The notes under the pieces are model-generated. The model did no database searches and was not told the origin of the DNA. It was given only the letters and a program-made list of their open reading frames with translations. Both the position numbers and the translations under genes were made by a program. A DNA stretch of 64,000 nt from Streptomyces sp. A1277. GTDB lineage: Bacteria > Actinomycetota > Actinomycetes > Streptomycetales > Streptomycetaceae. The stretch spans positions 62,001-126,000 of the forward strand of contig NZ_SSBI01000006.1 of NCBI RefSeq assembly GCF_004795015.1. The letters run 5' to 3'. Below, in pieces: positions 7,672-15,755 of this stretch. The stretch's first letter is position 1; each line of letters starts with the position of its first letter.

Positions 7672-8820
7672 ATGGCCACCTTTCCGCAGACCCGCACATA
7701 TCCCCCGTACTCCGCCGCCGTCCGGCGGCCCACGCTGCGGTATTTCGGCCCCAACTGGTACGCGACGGTCATGGGCACCTCGATCGTGGCGAGCGCGGGC
7801 GTCGCGCTGCCCGTGCACGTGCCCGGGCTGCGGGGCGCCTGCACGGCGGTGTGGCTGCTCTCGGCGCTGCTGCTCGCCGCCGTGCTGACGGCGCGCGCCG
7901 GGCACTGGGCGGCCCACCGCGACCAGGCGCGCGCCCACCTCCTGGACCCGGCCGTCGCACCGTTCTACGGCTGTCTCTCGATGGCGCTGCTGGCCGTCGG
8001 GGGCTCCGGGATGGTCGTGGGCAGGGACGTCATCGGGCACTCGGCTGCGCTCGCGCTGGACGTGGTCCTGTACACGGCGGGCACGCTGACCGGGCTGGCC
8101 GCCGCGGTGGCGGTCCCGTATCTGATGATCGTGCGCCACCGCCCGGAGCCGGGCACCGCGTCGCCGGTGTGGCTGCTGCCGGTGGTGGCTCCGATGGTGT
8201 CGGCCGCCCTCGGCCCGCTGCTGGTGCCGGAGCTGCCCGCGGGCCAGGGGCGGGAGGCGCTGCTGCTCGGCTGCTACGCGATGTTCGGGCTGAGCCTCCT
8301 GGCGACGCTGGTGATGCTGCCCCTGGTCTTCGGCCGGCTGGTGCACCGGGGCCCGCTGCCGCTCGCGCTGACTCCGACCCTGTTCCTGGTGCTCGGTCCG
8401 CTGGGCCAGTCGACGACCGCGGTCAACGCGCTGGCCGATGTGGCGCCGGGAGCGGTCCCGGGGGCGTACGCCTCCGCGCTGGGCGCGTTCGCCGTGCTGT
8501 ACGGGGTGCCGGTGATGGGGTTCGCCCTGCTGTGGCTGGCCCTGGCCGCGGCGCTGGTGGTGCGGGCGGTGCGCGGCGGGATGACGTTCTCGATGACGTG
8601 GTGGGGCTTCACGTTCCCCGTCGGCACGTGTGTGACGGGCGCCGCCGGTCTGGCCCGGCACACCGGCCTGACCGCGTTCACCTGGCTGGCCGTGGCGCTG
8701 TACGTGCTGCTGGTGTCGGCGTGGGCGGTGGCCGGGGTGCGCACGGTGCGCGGGCTGGTCAGCGGGGCGCTGCTGGCCGCGCCGCAGGGGCCCGCCCCGG
8801 TGGCGGCCCGTACCGCCTGA
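7672..8820 (+). CDS. TDT-family (SLAC1/TehA-like) anion transporter
   Basis: The 382-residue protein is highly hydrophobic, with about ten transmembrane helices. The family landmarks are FGPNWYATVMGTSIVA at the N-terminus and the late FSMTWWGFTFPVGTC segment. The tellurite-resistance/dicarboxylate transporter (TDT, voltage-dependent anion channel) family includes sulfite exporters, malate transporters and plant SLAC1. The substrate here is not determined. ATG 7672 follows GGAG at 7659-7662. It converges with the XRE-cupin gene. Confidence 0.85.
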   Translation: MATFPQTRTYPPYSAAVRRPTLRYFGPNWYATVMGTSIVASAGVALPVHVPGLRGACTAVWLLSALLLAAVLTARAGHWAAHRDQARAHLLDPAVAPFYGCLSMALLAVGGSGMVVGRDVIGHSAALALDVVLYTAGTLTGLAAAVAVPYLMIVRHRPEPGTASPVWLLPVVAPMVSAALGPLLVPELPAGQGREALLLGCYAMFGLSLLATLVMLPLVFGRLVHRGPLPLALTPTLFLVLGPLGQSTTAVNALADVAPGAVPGAYASALGAFAVLYGVPVMGFALLWLALAAALVVRAVRGGMTFSMTWWGFTFPVGTCVTGAAGLARHTGLTAFTWLAVALYVLLVSAWAVAGVRTVRGLVSGALLAAPQGPAPVAARTA

Positions 8821-8825
8821 GAGGT

Positions 8826-8844
8826 GGGGCCGCTCGCCGGCCCC
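8826..8844. terminator. Short GC hairpin between convergent genes
   Basis: A 7-bp stem GGGGCCG/CGGCCCC with a 5-nt loop lies between the stops of the TDT transporter (8820) and the XRE-cupin gene (8852). There is no T-tract, as is usual in Streptomyces. Confidence 0.45.
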
Positions 8845-8851
8845 CGGGCGG

Positions 8852-9397
8852 TCAGCGCCGGGGGTCGGACGTGGCGTCGATGTGCTCGGCCACCGCGACG
8901 CACAGCAGCCGGGTGCCGGGGAGGGTGGCCCGCCAGCGGTGGCGCACCCCGCCGGACAGGAACAGCGTGTCGCCCTGGACCAGCCGGTATGCCTGGCCCT
9001 CCGCCTCCACCTCGGCGGCGCCCTCCGCGACGTACAGCAGCTCGTCGTTGCGGTGCTGGAACTCGCGCCCGAGGTCGAGCTCCCCGGTGAACTCCAGGGC
9101 GCTGAGCTGGTGGCGTCCGCGCACCACGCGGTGCACCCCGTCCTCCTGCGTCCCGCGCACGACATCGACCGCGCGGGCGGAGTCGGCGGCGGCGCGCAGC
9201 CGCGCCGGGGTGGTCTCCAGTGCTTCGGCGACCCGGTCCAGGGACCGTGTGCTGGGTCTGGCGCGTTCGTTCTCGATCTGGCTGAGGAACGGTACGGACA
9301 GACCGCTGCGCGAGGCGACCGCGGCCAGGGTGAGTCCCAGGGATCTGCGCTGTCGGCGGACGGCGGCGCCCACCCGGAGTGTTTCCTTCTCGTCCAT
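8852..9397 (-). CDS. XRE-family regulator with C-terminal cupin domain
   Basis: The protein has 181 residues from ATG 9397, preceded by GGGAG at 6 nt. The N-terminal helix-turn-helix (about 7-65) contains LTLAAVASRSGLSVPFLSQI. The C-terminal cupin (about 100-178) has the FQHRNDELLYVAEG and DTLFLSGGVRHRWRA strands with metal-ligand-like His/Glu. HTH-cupin proteins such as PuuR sense small amines or acids. The gene follows the glycine betaine transporter operon on the same strand but behind a strong terminator. It is therefore a candidate local regulator of betaine uptake or of the amine pathway; this is inference from position. Confidence 0.85.
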   Translation of the reverse strand: MDEKETLRVGAAVRRQRRSLGLTLAAVASRSGLSVPFLSQIENERARPSTRSLDRVAEALETTPARLRAAADSARAVDVVRGTQEDGVHRVVRGRHQLSALEFTGELDLGREFQHRNDELLYVAEGAAEVEAEGQAYRLVQGDTLFLSGGVRHRWRATLPGTRLLCVAVAEHIDATSDPRR

Positions 9398-9496
9398 GTC
9401 CGGCTCCCTCCCGACTGGCCATCCTTCCGGTTGCGGGCGCCTCGCGCACACCGTTACGCGAGGACGGCCCGGAAAGTGACCTCTTCGGAACGCCGG

Positions 9497-9533
9497 AAGG
9501 GGTGGGTCCCGCCGTCTGCGGGACCCACCCCTT
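9497..9533 (-). terminator. Strong hairpin terminator of the proV-permease operon
   Basis: A perfect 16-bp stem (9497-9512 with 9518-9533) closes a 5-nt loop, beginning 35 nt after the stop of the betaine permease/binding gene. Confidence 0.85.
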
Positions 9534-9567
9534 CATGTGCCGCGGCCCCGGTGGGGGCCGGTCGCGG

Positions 9568-12204
9568 CTACGACTGGGGAGCCATCTTGTCCGCGATGCC
9601 CGGGTTCTTCTCCATCCATGCCTTCACGGCTTGCTCCTCGTGTCCCGTGCCGTGCTTCTGGATCTGGTTCTCCAGGCCGGCGAGCTGGTCCTCGCTCAGC
9701 TTGAAGTCCTTGAACCACTTCGTCAGCTGCGGGTAGTTCTCCGGGAACTGCTCGGAGGCGATGGTGTGCAGCCGGTCGCCCTCCCCGAATGCCTTCTTCG
9801 GGTCCTGGAGCTTGGTCATCCCGTACTCGCTGTACGCCCAGTGCGGCGTCCACAGCAGGACGGCGATGGGCTCCTTCTTGGCGTAGGCGCGCTTCAGCTC
9901 GGCCAGCATGCCGGGCGTCGAGGAGTCGAGGACCTTGTACTCCTTGTCCAGGCCGTAGGCCGGGAGCACGTTCTTCTTGAGGTTCTCCATCGTGGCGGTG
10001 CCGGGTTCGATGCCGACGATCCGGCCCCTGAACTTCGAGCTCTTGCCCTTGAGGTCGGCCAGGGACTTCACGTCCTTGACGTAGTCGGGCACCGCGACCT
10101 CGATCGAGGTCGGGCCGTACCAGGAGCCCATGTCCGTCAGCTTGGAGCCGTACTTGTCCCAGTAGTTCTTCTGGGTGAACGGGAGCCAGCCGTCGAACTG
10201 CACGTCGATCTGGCCGCGCGACATCGCGGTGTACATCGGACCGACCTCGAACTGCTTGAGGTTGATCTTGTAGCCGCGGTCCTCCAGGACGGCCTTCCAC
10301 AGGTACGTGGCGGCGATGTCCTCCTCCCAGGGGAACCAGGCCATCTCGACCGCGCGGTCGCGCTCGTCCTTGCCGTTCGCGCCCTTGGCGGGGGCGGACT
10401 TCTTGACCGGGGTCCACTTGCCGGCGACGTCCGGGTTGGCCTTCAGCCAGGTGCGGACGGCCTCCTGCTCCTTGCCGGAGCCGCTCTTCTGGATCTGGGC
10501 CTCAAGACTGGTGAGCTGGTCCTCGCTCATCTTGAAGTCCTTGAGCCACGCGCCGACCTCGGGGTTGTCGGCGGTGAAGCCCTTGCGGGTCAGCGTGTGG
10601 ATGCCGTCGCCCTTGCCCCAGAGGTTCTTGGGGTCCTTGAGCTTGGTCAGCTCGTACTGGTTGTACGCCCAGTGCGGCGACCACAGCGGTACGACGATCG
10701 GTTCCTTCTTGGCGTACGCGCGCTTCAGCTCGGCCAGCATGGACGGCGTGGAGCCGTCCACGACCTTGTACTCCTTGTCCAGGCCGTAGCCGGGCAGGAT
10801 CTTGTCCTTGAGCAGGCCGGTCTCACCGGCGCTCGGCTCGATGCCGACGATCCGGCCCTTGAAGTCGGACGCCTTGCCCTTGAGGTCGGCCAGGGACTTC
10901 ACGTCCTTGACGTAACTGGGGACGGCCAGCTCCAGCGAGGTGGGGCCGTACCAGGAGCCCATGTCCTCCAGGCGGTCCTTGTACTTCTCCCAGTACGAGG
11001 CGTGGGTGACCGGCAGCCAGGAGTCGGTCTCGAAGTCGATCTGGCCGCCCGCCATGCCGGTGTACAGCGCGCCGGCCTCGTACTGCTTGACGTCGACGTC
11101 GAAGCCGCGACGCTCCAGCATCTCCTTCCACAGGAAGGTGGAGGCGATGCCCTCGTCCCACGGGATGTAACCCATGCTGATCTTCTTGCCGGCCCCGATG
11201 TTCGCCGGGTCCGACGCGGTCGTGGCGTCCTCGTCCGAGGAGCCGAACAGGCCGATGCCGCCCGCGACGAGCGCCAGGGCGACCACCCCGGCCACGGCGA
11301 CGACGGGCTGCGGGCGGTGGTGCCAGATCTTCAGGCCGCCGGTCATCGACTGCGCCTTGGCGAGCGCGCGGCGGGCGAGCGGGGAGACCTCGCGGCCCAG
11401 GGCGCTGGTCATCCGGTCCAGGTACATGGCGAGGATGACGATGGAGACACCGGCTTCGAAGCCGAGGCCGACGTCCACGTTGCCGATGGCCCGGTAGACG
11501 GAGCCGCCGAGGCCGCCGCCGCCGACCATGCCGGCGATGACCACCATGGACAGGCCCAGCATGATGACCTGGTTGATGCCCGCCATGATCGTGGGCAGGG
11601 CCAGCGGCAGCTGCACCCGCAGCAGAGTGTTGCGGGAGGTGGTGCCGAACGCCTCCGCGGCCTCGACCAGCTCGCCGTCGACCTGGCGGATGCCGAGTTC
11701 GGTCATCCGGACGCCCGGGGGCAGCGCGAAGATGATGGTGGCGATGATGCCGGGGACGACGCCGACGCCGAAGAAGATCACGCCGGGGATCAGGTAGACC
11801 ATGGCGGGCATGGTCTGCATGAAGTCGAGGACCGGCCGGGTCACCGCGCTGACCGTCTTGGAGCGGGACGCCCAGATGCCGAGCGGCACGGCCAGCACCA
11901 GCGTCACGATCGTCGCGACGAGCACCAGGGTGAGGGTGTCCATCGCCTCGTCCCACAATTCGACGGAGTCGATGAGGGCGAAGCCGACGAACGCGAGGAG
12001 GCCGGCGAGCAGGCCGCGCAGCCACCAGGCGATGACGGCGACGATGCCCGCGAAGAGCAGGGGCGCGGGAGCGGACAGGACGGCGGCGATGCCGTCGAAC
12101 ATGCCGCTCACGACGGAGCTGATGGCGTCGAAGAGCCAGGCCAGGTGGGTCTGGAGCCAGTCGACCGCGGAGTCGACCCAGTCGCCGAGACGGAGCCTAA
12201 ACAC
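9568..12204 (-). CDS. Glycine betaine/proline-type ABC permease fused to two tandem substrate-binding domains
   Basis: The 878-residue protein combines a ProW-like permease (about residues 45-290, with the EAA loop ELVEAAEAFGTTSRNTLLRV at 178-197), a further membrane helix at about 299-320, and two consecutive OpuAC-type binding domains at about 341-600 and 618-878. Both binding domains keep the aromatic-box elements: PWDE/PWEE, GSWYGPTS and PHWAY. OpuA-type importers take up compatible solutes during osmotic stress, and the fused domains stay tethered to the outer membrane face. GTG 12204 overlaps the proV stop by 8 bp. The two binding domains are clearly paralogous but diverged, so they may differ in ligand or affinity. 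Confidence 0.92.
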   Translation of the reverse strand: MFRLRLGDWVDSAVDWLQTHLAWLFDAISSVVSGMFDGIAAVLSAPAPLLFAGIVAVIAWWLRGLLAGLLAFVGFALIDSVELWDEAMDTLTLVLVATIVTLVLAVPLGIWASRSKTVSAVTRPVLDFMQTMPAMVYLIPGVIFFGVGVVPGIIATIIFALPPGVRMTELGIRQVDGELVEAAEAFGTTSRNTLLRVQLPLALPTIMAGINQVIMLGLSMVVIAGMVGGGGLGGSVYRAIGNVDVGLGFEAGVSIVILAMYLDRMTSALGREVSPLARRALAKAQSMTGGLKIWHHRPQPVVAVAGVVALALVAGGIGLFGSSDEDATTASDPANIGAGKKISMGYIPWDEGIASTFLWKEMLERRGFDVDVKQYEAGALYTGMAGGQIDFETDSWLPVTHASYWEKYKDRLEDMGSWYGPTSLELAVPSYVKDVKSLADLKGKASDFKGRIVGIEPSAGETGLLKDKILPGYGLDKEYKVVDGSTPSMLAELKRAYAKKEPIVVPLWSPHWAYNQYELTKLKDPKNLWGKGDGIHTLTRKGFTADNPEVGAWLKDFKMSEDQLTSLEAQIQKSGSGKEQEAVRTWLKANPDVAGKWTPVKKSAPAKGANGKDERDRAVEMAWFPWEEDIAATYLWKAVLEDRGYKINLKQFEVGPMYTAMSRGQIDVQFDGWLPFTQKNYWDKYGSKLTDMGSWYGPTSIEVAVPDYVKDVKSLADLKGKSSKFRGRIVGIEPGTATMENLKKNVLPAYGLDKEYKVLDSSTPGMLAELKRAYAKKEPIAVLLWTPHWAYSEYGMTKLQDPKKAFGEGDRLHTIASEQFPENYPQLTKWFKDFKLSEDQLAGLENQIQKHGTGHEEQAVKAWMEKNPGIADKMAPQS

Positions 12205-13321
12205 CGGCCACCTTCTTCAGCGAGGTCGCGGCGTCCCGGGGCGCCTCGGCGGGGGTCATCGGCTCGCCGAGCACGGCGAGCAGCCGCTCCCGGGGCACGA
12301 CGCCGAGCAGCTTGCCCTTGTCGTCGGTCACGGCCACCGCGACCCGGCTCCGCGAGCAGGGCGTGAACAGCTCGATGATCGGCGTGGACTCGGTGACGGC
12401 GGCCGGGGTGGCCCGCAGCACGTCGGCGGGGGTCCGCAGCTCCGTGCCCTGGTCGCAGAGGGTGCCGATGACGGTCTGCGTCTCGGCCATGATGGCGCCC
12501 GCCGTCAGCACCCGGGAGCGGTCCACGTCCTGGGTGAAGGAGGCGACGTAGTCGTTGGCCGGGGTGACGAGGATGTCCTCGGCGGTGCCGAGCTGGACTA
12601 TCTCCCCGTCGCGCATCACGGCGATGCGGTCGCCGAGGCGCATGGCCTCGTTGAGGTCGTGGGTGATGAAGACGATGGTCTTCTTCAGCCGCTTCTGCAG
12701 CTCCAGCAGCTGGTCCTGCATGTCGCGGCGGATCAGCGGGTCGAGCGCGCTGAAGGACTCGTCCATCAGGAGCAGGTCGGCGTCGGTGGCGAGCGCGCGG
12801 GCCAGGCCAACGCGCTGCTGCATGCCGCCGGAGAGCTCGTCGGGCCAGGACTTCTCCCAGCCGGCGAGGCCGGTCAGCTGCAGCGCCTCGGTGGCGCGGC
12901 GGTTGCGCTCGGCGCGCGGGACGCCCTGCACCTCCAGGCCGTACGCGGCGTTCTCCAGGACGCTCCGGTGGGGGAAGAGCGCGAAGTGCTGGAACACCAT
13001 GCTGATCTTGGTGGAGCGGACGTGGCGGAGCTGGGCGGGGCTCAGGGCGGTCAGGTCCTGGCCGTCGAAGAGCACCTGGCCGGAGGTGGGCTCCAGCAGG
13101 CCGTTCAGCATCCGCAGCAACGTGGACTTGCCCGAGCCCGACAGACCCATCACGACGAAGATCTGGCCCGGTTCCACGGTGAACGAGGCGTCGATCACCG
13201 CTGCGGTCGTTCCGTCGGCGCGCAGTGCGCCGCGGTCGGTACCGCTCCGCAGCTTCTGCACGGCTTGAGCGGGTCGTCTGCCGAACACTTTGTACAAGTG
13301 CTCGGCTTGCAGCCTGGACAC
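12197..13321 (-). CDS. proV: Glycine betaine ABC transporter ATP-binding protein (ProV/OpuAA type) with CBS domains
   Basis: The protein has 374 residues from GTG 13321 (GAGG 5 nt upstream); more upstream starts extend into non-conserved sequence. Walker A is GLSGSGKST, the signature is LSGGMQQR and Walker B is LLLMDESFSALD, with FQHFALFPH as Q-loop. About 100 C-terminal residues form a CBS pair (VIGTLCDQGTELRTP and GKLLGVVPRERLL), the ionic-strength sensing module of OpuA-type importers. It is co-translated with the permease/binding fusion. A hairpin followed by TTTT lies in its leader. Confidence 0.92.
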   Translation of the reverse strand: MSRLQAEHLYKVFGRRPAQAVQKLRSGTDRGALRADGTTAAVIDASFTVEPGQIFVVMGLSGSGKSTLLRMLNGLLEPTSGQVLFDGQDLTALSPAQLRHVRSTKISMVFQHFALFPHRSVLENAAYGLEVQGVPRAERNRRATEALQLTGLAGWEKSWPDELSGGMQQRVGLARALATDADLLLMDESFSALDPLIRRDMQDQLLELQKRLKKTIVFITHDLNEAMRLGDRIAVMRDGEIVQLGTAEDILVTPANDYVASFTQDVDRSRVLTAGAIMAETQTVIGTLCDQGTELRTPADVLRATPAAVTESTPIIELFTPCSRSRVAVAVTDDKGKLLGVVPRERLLAVLGEPMTPAEAPRDAATSLKKVAGV

Positions 13322-13346
13322 ATACACCTCACGCGTCGAACCGAAA

Positions 13347-13375
13347 ACGGTCTGCCACCCCCTCCGGCAGACCGT
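13347..13375 (-). promoter_or_regulatory. Terminator-like hairpin in the proV leader (attenuator or operator candidate)
   Basis: A perfect inverted repeat ACGGTCTGCC-N9-GGCAGACCGT lies 25 nt upstream of the proV start. On the minus strand it is followed directly by TTTTCGG. The upstream neighbour is divergent, so there is no other transcript for it to terminate. It could be an attenuator or a repressor site. Confidence 0.55.
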
Positions 13376-13480
13376 GGAGCGGCACGGATTCCGTCCGCAT
13401 GGCACATGCACTAGTTGAAAATGCGACGTGGTCCGCTCCAGTGCCGCGCCTGCCCCCACTTAATCGGAGCAAACACAAGA

Positions 13481-13495
13481 GTGACCTGGATCACA
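13481..13495. promoter_or_regulatory. Possible Crp-like site
   Basis: GTGACCTGGATCACA has GTGA and TCACA half sites separated by 6 nt, like the Crp family consensus. It lies in the intergenic region shared by proV and the exonuclease gene. Single occurrence, no other support. Confidence 0.3.
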
Positions 13496-13565
13496 CACAT
13501 GGGCTCGGCGTACGGGAATCACGGCCAGGGCGGCCGTTGTCGGTGCCGTGCGGCATCATCGGCGT

Positions 13566-14489
13566 GTGACGCGACGCCTGATGCTCCTCGACACCGCCTC
13601 CCTCTACTTCCGCGCCTACTTCGGCGTGCCCGACTCGGTGCGCGCGCCGGACGGCACCCCGGTCAACGCCGTGCGCGGGCTGCTGGACTTCATCGGCCGG
13701 CTCGTGCGGGACCACCGGCCCGACGACCTCGTCGCCTGCTGGGACGCGGACTGGCGGCCGCAGTGGCGGGTCGACCTGATCCCCTCGTACAAGGCGCACC
13801 GGGTCGCGGTGGAGACCGGGGCCGGGGCGCCCGACGAGGAGGAGACGCCCGACACGCTGGCGCCGCAGGTGCCGGTCATCGCGGAGGTCCTGGACACCCT
13901 CGGCATCGCCCGGGTCGGGGTCGCGGGGTACGAGGCGGACGACGTGATCGGCACGCTGGCGGGCCGGGCGGCCGGGCCGGTCGACATCGTCACCGGCGAC
14001 CGCGACCTCTACCAGCTGGTGGACGACGCCCGGCGGGTGCGGGTCCTCTACCCGGTCAAGGGGGTCGGCACGCTCCAGGTGACGGACGAGGCGTGGCTGC
14101 GCGAGAAGTACGGCGTGGACGGCCCGGGCTACGTGGACCTGGCGCTGCTGCGCGGCGACCCGAGCGACGGGCTGCCCGGCGTGCCCGGCATCGGCGAGAA
14201 GACGGCGGCGAAGCTGCTGGACGCCTTCGGCGACCTGGCCGGGATCATGGCCGCCGTGGACGACCCGGCCGCCAGGCTGCCGCCCTCGCAGCGCAGGCGG
14301 CTGGACGAGGCCCGCGCCTATGTGGCCGTCGCGCCGAAGGTGGTGCGGGTCGCCGGTGACGTACCGCTGCCGGACTTCGACCCCGCGCTGCCCGCCGGGC
14401 CGCGCGACCCGGCCGCGCTCGACGCCCTCGCGGCGCGGTGGGGGCTGGGCGGAGCACTTCAGCGCCTGCTCGCCGTACTGCACCCCTGA
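13566..14489 (+). CDS. 5'-3' exonuclease (PIN/H3TH, DNA polymerase I N-domain-like)
   Basis: The protein has 307 residues from GTG 13566. It shows the acidic PIN-fold residues of FEN/PolI 5' nucleases (MLLDTASLYFRAYFG at the start, YEADDVIGTLA and VTGDRDLYQLV in the middle). The helix-hairpin-helix GDPSDGLPGVPGIGEKTAAK lies at about residue 195-215. It is a stand-alone form of the PolI 5'-nuclease domain that removes RNA primers or flaps. No strong ribosome site precedes the start, so a leaderless transcript is plausible; the alternative start is GTG 13548. The gene is divergent from proV. Confidence 0.9.
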   Translation: MTRRLMLLDTASLYFRAYFGVPDSVRAPDGTPVNAVRGLLDFIGRLVRDHRPDDLVACWDADWRPQWRVDLIPSYKAHRVAVETGAGAPDEEETPDTLAPQVPVIAEVLDTLGIARVGVAGYEADDVIGTLAGRAAGPVDIVTGDRDLYQLVDDARRVRVLYPVKGVGTLQVTDEAWLREKYGVDGPGYVDLALLRGDPSDGLPGVPGIGEKTAAKLLDAFGDLAGIMAAVDDPAARLPPSQRRRLDEARAYVAVAPKVVRVAGDVPLPDFDPALPAGPRDPAALDALAARWGLGGALQRLLAVLHP

Positions 14490-14493
14490 GGTG

Positions 14494-14512
14494 TTAAGTT
14501 AGGTAACCCTAA
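14494..14512 (+). promoter_or_regulatory. DmdR/IdeR-type iron box
   Basis: The 19-mer TTAAGTTAGGTAACCCTAA matches the actinobacterial iron box TTAGGTTAGGCTCACCTAA at 14 of 19 positions, with both TTA/TAA ends and the core TTAGG intact. It lies about 57 nt before the siderophore-interacting protein start, so iron-dependent repression of that gene is expected. Confidence 0.8.
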
Positions 14513-14568
14513 GATCGATGTCCGTATCGGTCGACGGCCCCATTTTCCGGCAGCAGGGAGTAAACCTC

Positions 14569-15411
14569 GTGGCAGAACGACCGGAGCGGCGGGCACCCAA
14601 GGCTCAGGGAGCGCAGGTCCTGCGCACCGAGCAGCTCACCCCGCACATGATCCGGGTGGTGCTCGGCGGTGACGGTCTCGCGGACTTCACGCTCTCGGGC
14701 CTCACCGACCACTACGTCAAACTGTGCTTCGCCCCCGAGGGCGCGGACTACGCCCACCCCTTCGACATGGCCCGCATCCGCGAGGAGTATCCCCGCGAGC
14801 TGTGGCCCACTACCCGTACGTACACGGTGCGTTCCTGGGACGCCGGCGCCCGCGAGCTGGCGATCGACTTCGTGGTCCACGGCGACGAGGGCCTCGCAGG
14901 CCCCTGGGCGGCGCGGGCCGAGGCCGGTGACCAGGTGACGTTCCTGGGCCCCGGCGGCGGTTACGCCCCCGACGCCTCGGCGGACTGGCACCTGCTGGTG
15001 GGCGACGAGAGCGCGCTGCCGGCCGTCGCCGCCGCGCTGGAGCAGATGCCGGCGGGCGCGGTGGTCCGCGCGTTCGTGGAGGTGGAGGACGCGGCGGAGG
15101 AGCAGAAGATCGCCACGCCGGACGGCGTCGAGATCACCTGGCTGCACCGCGCGGGCCGCCCGGTCGGCGAGGCGCTCACCGCGGCGGTGAAGGAGCTGGA
15201 GTTCCCGCCCGGTGACGTGCAGGCGTTCGTCCACGGCGAGGCGGGCTTCGTCAAGGAGATCCGCCGCCACCTGCGCCTGGAGCGCGAGATCCCGGTGTCG
15301 CAGCTGTCGATCTCCGGCTACTGGCGGCTCGGCAAGGACGACGACGCCTGGCGCTCCGTCAAGCGCGAGTGGAACGAACAGGTGGAGCGCGAGCAGGAGG
15401 GCGCGGCCTAG
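14569..15411 (+). CDS. Siderophore-interacting protein (SIP, ferric-siderophore reductase)
   Basis: The protein has 280 residues from GTG 14569, chosen because GGGAG (14556-14560) lies 8 nt upstream. The N-terminal FAD-binding barrel (about 10-120) contains RTYTVRSWD, the flavin motif of the ViuB/SIP family. The C-terminal SIP domain (about 135-265) includes LLVGDESALPAVAAALE and ends in the typical GYWRLGKDDDAWR. SIPs reduce Fe(III)-siderophores in the cytoplasm to release iron. An iron box directly upstream agrees. It is apparently monocistronic. Confidence 0.93.
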   Translation: MAERPERRAPKAQGAQVLRTEQLTPHMIRVVLGGDGLADFTLSGLTDHYVKLCFAPEGADYAHPFDMARIREEYPRELWPTTRTYTVRSWDAGARELAIDFVVHGDEGLAGPWAARAEAGDQVTFLGPGGGYAPDASADWHLLVGDESALPAVAAALEQMPAGAVVRAFVEVEDAAEEQKIATPDGVEITWLHRAGRPVGEALTAAVKELEFPPGDVQAFVHGEAGFVKEIRRHLRLEREIPVSQLSISGYWRLGKDDDAWRSVKREWNEQVEREQEGAA

Positions 15412-15429
15412 GTTCTGTCTCAGATTCCC

Positions 15430-15715
15430 GTCGTTCGCCCGGAGGGCGGGCCGGGCTGTGTCAGGTGCTTCCCCAAGTTCTCGGCGTGCCGGGCCCAAGC
15501 GCGCCAGCAGCTCGTCGGCGCTGCGCTGCACGGCGGCGCCGCGCATCCCGTGGAGCCTGCCCTGGAGCAGCAGGTTCTCGCGGCCGGTGGCGACGGGGCC
15601 GGCGCCGGACTTCTGGGCGCCCCGATCGCGCGGCGCACCCGGTCGGGGTGGCGCAGGACGTCGTGCGCGGCGACGGACGGGTGTGCCGCACCTCGATGGC
15701 CCGGGCCGCCTCCAC
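15430..15715 (-). pseudogene. Remnant of a DrrA-type ABC transporter ATPase
   Basis: An ATG at 15715 opens MEAARAIEVRH, the usual start of daunorubicin-resistance-type ATPases. The Walker A segment is absent. VAAHDVLRHPDRVRRAIGA follows in one frame, then QKSGAG, then GRENLLLQGRLHGM and ADELLARLG in another, after which similarity ends. A deletion plus at least two frame changes make this non-functional. No permease gene remains. The 340-bp stretch between the SIP gene and the PadR relic holds nothing else that I recognise. Confidence 0.7.
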
Positions 15716-15755
15716 GGCCGTCCGGTCTGGGGCCTTTCGTTCGGATCAGGGCGGA

